Positions 13,995-15,588 of a DNA stretch of 15,588 nucleotides are shown piece by piece. Every line of letters begins with the position of its first letter. Position 1 is the first letter of the stretch. The DNA is taken from assembly GCA_019416865.1 (NCBI GenBank), contig DXWL01000039.1, positions 1-15,588 of the forward strand, read 5' to 3'. The notes beneath the pieces are model-generated. The model made no database searches. It was not told the DNA's origin and worked only from the letters and a program-made list of their open reading frames with translations. The DNA comes from Fusobacterium sp. GTDB taxonomy: Bacteria > Fusobacteriota > Fusobacteriia > Fusobacteriales > Fusobacteriaceae. Both the position numbers and the translations under genes were made by a program.

Positions 13995-15293
13995 ATGTAT
14001 AGAAAGATTTTTAAGTATTTAAAAGAATGGAAAGAGAGTCCATATAGAAAACCTCTTATTTTACAAGGTGCAAGACAAGTGGGCAAAACTCATTCTATTC
14101 TTACTTTTGGAAAACAAGAATATGAAAATGTGGCATACTTTAACTTTGAAACAGATACAAGGCTGAAAGAAACTTTTGAAGAAAATATAAATCCTGATTA
14201 TTTGATTCCAATTCTTTCAAGACTTTCTAATCAAACTATCATAAAAGAGAAAACTCTTATATTTTTTGATGAAATACAGCTTTGTGAAAGAGCTTTAACT
14301 TCACTTAAGTATTTCTATGAACAAGCTCCAGAATATCATATAATAGTTGCAGGTAGCTTATTAGGAATTGCTGTAAACAGACAGCAGTTTTCTTTTCCTG
14401 TAGGTAAAGTTGATATGAAAACTTTATATCCTATGGACATTGAAGAATTTTTGATGGCAATGGGAGAAGATGAACTTATAGCAGCTATAAAAAAATCTTT
14501 TGAAGAAAATACTTCTATGCCGTCAGTTTTACATGATGCAGCAATGGAATATTACAGAAAATACTTAGTCGTTGGCGGAATGCCTGAATGTGTTAGTAAG
14601 TTTAAAGAAACAGGGAACTATACTTTAATCAGACATACACAGGATATGATTTTATTAAGCTATCTTAATGATATGAGTAAATATAATGTAACAAACGAAA
14701 TTAAAAAGACAAGGCTCGTTTATGATAATATCACAGTTCAACTTTCTAAAGAAAATACAAGATTTCAGTATAAATTAGTTAAAACTGGAGGAAGAGCTTC
14801 TGAATTTGAAAATGCAATAGAATGGCTTACTCTTTCTGGAATAACTTCTAAAATATATGGTCTTGAAGATATACAAAAACCTTTAGAAAACTATAAGAAT
14901 ATAGATTCTTTCAAGATTTATGTATCAGATATAGGTCTTTTATGTGCTAAGAAAGAGATAGTTCCTGAAGATATTTTATATTTATCTAAAGAACTTAATG
15001 ATTTCAAGGGTGGTATGACAGAGAACTATGTTAATATCCATCTAAATATTAACGGATATACTCAATACTATTGGAAAGCTCCAAAAGGAACATCAGAAGT
15101 TGATTTTATAATAATGAGAGAGGGAAAAATAATTCCTGTGGAGGTTAAATCAGCAGACAACACAAGAGCAAAAAGCCTTGAAAATTATATGAAGAAATAT
15201 AAGCCAGAATATGCTATTAAGATTTCAGCTAAAAATTTTGGATTTGAAAATGGAATAAAAAATATTCCTCTATATGCTGCTTTCTGTATTTAG
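13995..15293 (+). CDS. AAA+ ATPase with C-terminal DUF4143 domain
   Basis: A 432-aa protein of the common AAA_14/DUF4143 type. The N-terminal ATPase has Walker A GARQVGKT at 25-32 and Walker B LIFFDE at 88-93, followed by a sensor-like IIVAGSLLG. The C-terminal DUF4143 half (about 210-432) ends with the pattern SEVDFII (D370) - spacer - VEVKSA (E383, K385), which looks like the D-ExK core of PD-(D/E)XK nucleases. Such genes occur in many copies in anaerobes; their role is unknown, and links to mobile DNA or defence are only suggestions. The start is fixed by AAAGGAG 7 bases upstream. The gene stands alone, next to the relic of an outer-membrane gene, which fits recent arrival. Confidence 0.9.
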   Translation: MYRKIFKYLKEWKESPYRKPLILQGARQVGKTHSILTFGKQEYENVAYFNFETDTRLKETFEENINPDYLIPILSRLSNQTIIKEKTLIFFDEIQLCERALTSLKYFYEQAPEYHIIVAGSLLGIAVNRQQFSFPVGKVDMKTLYPMDIEEFLMAMGEDELIAAIKKSFEENTSMPSVLHDAAMEYYRKYLVVGGMPECVSKFKETGNYTLIRHTQDMILLSYLNDMSKYNVTNEIKKTRLVYDNITVQLSKENTRFQYKLVKTGGRASEFENAIEWLTLSGITSKIYGLEDIQKPLENYKNIDSFKIYVSDIGLLCAKKEIVPEDILYLSKELNDFKGGMTENYVNIHLNINGYTQYYWKAPKGTSEVDFIIMREGKIIPVEVKSADNTRAKSLENYMKKYKPEYAIKISAKNFGFENGIKNIPLYAAFCI

Positions 15294-15313
15294 TATTAAA
15301 AGGGCTGGGGTGG

Positions 15314-15355
15314 TGATAATTTAATATTAAAAATATATAAGATATTAAATTGTCA
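15314..15355. repeat. Long AT-rich hairpin downstream of the ATPase gene
   Basis: TGATAATTTAATAT (15314-15327) pairs with ATATTAAATTGTCA (15342-15355) over 14 positions, 13 Watson-Crick and one T-G, around a 14-base loop. It starts 20 bases after the stop codon. No T-run follows, so it is not a standard terminator; it may protect the 3' end of the mRNA. The rest of 15356-15452 holds no gene I can support. Confidence 0.5.
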
Positions 15356-15452
15356 ATCAGATGATTAACAAAATTGGAGAGATAAAATAATATCATATAC
15401 AGTTTGCTCAGCTTTAAAAGAGAAACTAGGAATAACTTACTAATAAATATTC

Positions 15453-15494
15453 AAAAAAATGGGGCTGTTGCAAATTTGTAAATGCAACAGCCCC
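15453..15494 (-). terminator. Terminator of the right-edge minus-strand gene
   Basis: A perfect 12-bp stem, GGGGCTGTTGCA (15461-15472) with TGCAACAGCCCC (15483-15494), and a 10-base loop. On the minus strand it is followed by seven T (A15453-A15459). The plus side has only a broken T-rich stretch, so it may weakly stop the ATPase transcript too. Confidence 0.9.
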
Positions 15495-15496
15495 TA

Positions 15497-15588
15497 TTAA
15501 TTTCTTAAAAAAGGTAATATTCCTTCTGTTATGATAAGTTTTCTTCTTCCGTATTGTATAAAAAGGATTTCTCCATTTTGGATAGCAT
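15497..15588 (-). CDS. C-terminal end of a minus-strand gene, possibly a small helix-turn-helix protein
   Basis: Partial: 29 codons enter from beyond the window edge and end at TAA (15497-15499), 2 bases before a strong minus-strand terminator, which supports this frame among the open ones. The visible end, AIQNGEILFIQYGRRK followed by LIITEGILPFLRN, resembles the wing and last helix of excisionase-type (HTH_17) DNA-binding proteins, in which a pattern like nGkIp..k.GRr..i....l..FL is common. The match is by eye on a short piece. If right, it would be a small phage- or plasmid-type regulator, in line with an accessory region. Confidence 0.45.
   Translation of the reverse strand, partial: AIQNGEILFIQYGRRKLIITEGILPFLRN

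Noticed and set aside
15376..15437. Short plus-strand open stretch after the ATPase gene (ends SALKEKLGITY)
   Set aside because: About 20 codons from a stop, no start codon or ribosome binding site; too short to support.
15461..15494. End of an insertion sequence (GGGGCTGTTGCA resembles some IS terminal repeats)
   Set aside because: Both arms lie 10 bases apart, the minus side has a seven-T tract, and it follows directly behind a stop codon; a terminator explains it fully and no transposase is visible.
1..15588. CRISPR array, rRNA genes, integrase or phage structural genes
   Set aside because: No regularly spaced direct repeats and no such sequences were seen on either strand.

Overview
The window is AT-rich DNA from a diderm anaerobe, most likely Fusobacterium or a close relative. 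The evidence is the low GC (judged by eye), A/T-ending codons, near-consensus sigma-70 promoters with AGGAGG-type ribosome binding sites, and a relic of an outer-membrane beta-barrel C-terminus ending in Tyr-Arg-Phe. The genus is an inference; no 16S or other marker is present.

Layout. Left part (1-2420, minus strand): selC (selenocysteine tRNA), then pepV (M20 dipeptidase), then a FabG-type reductase with its own perfect-consensus promoter and a two-tier terminator. Middle (2550-6638): an unrecognised 216-aa protein (plus), pdxS (PLP synthase, plus, no pdxT beside it), htpX (membrane protease, minus), and a ppx/GppA-type phosphatase followed 1 base later by acylphosphatase (plus). Pyridoxal phosphate made by PdxS is the cofactor of SelA, but the two genes are not in one operon.

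Centre (6718-13736, plus): one tightly packed operon, selD-selA-selB-yedF-DUF3343-L,D-transpeptidase-SDR, with gaps of -4 to 26 bases and a bidirectional terminator at its end. selD has an in-frame TGA at codon 13 where the catalytic Cys of SelD lies, so selenophosphate synthetase is itself a selenoprotein. Its start is 6718, not the later GTG at 6832. With selC, the window holds the whole bacterial selenocysteine machinery: SelD makes selenophosphate, SelA converts Ser-tRNA(Sec) to Sec-tRNA(Sec), SelB delivers it to UGA, and YedF plus the DUF3343 protein are the usual accessory candidates for handling selenium. The last two genes (a secreted SH3/YkuD-type protein with an altered active-site motif, and a short-chain dehydrogenase) have no known selenium role.

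Right part (13737-15588): a relic of an outer-membrane protein gene (minus), a DUF4143 AAA+ ATPase gene whose promoter is framed by an 11-bp inverted repeat, an AT-rich hairpin, and at the edge the 3' end of a minus-strand gene (possibly a small helix-turn-helix protein) with its terminator. This part looks like an accessory region.
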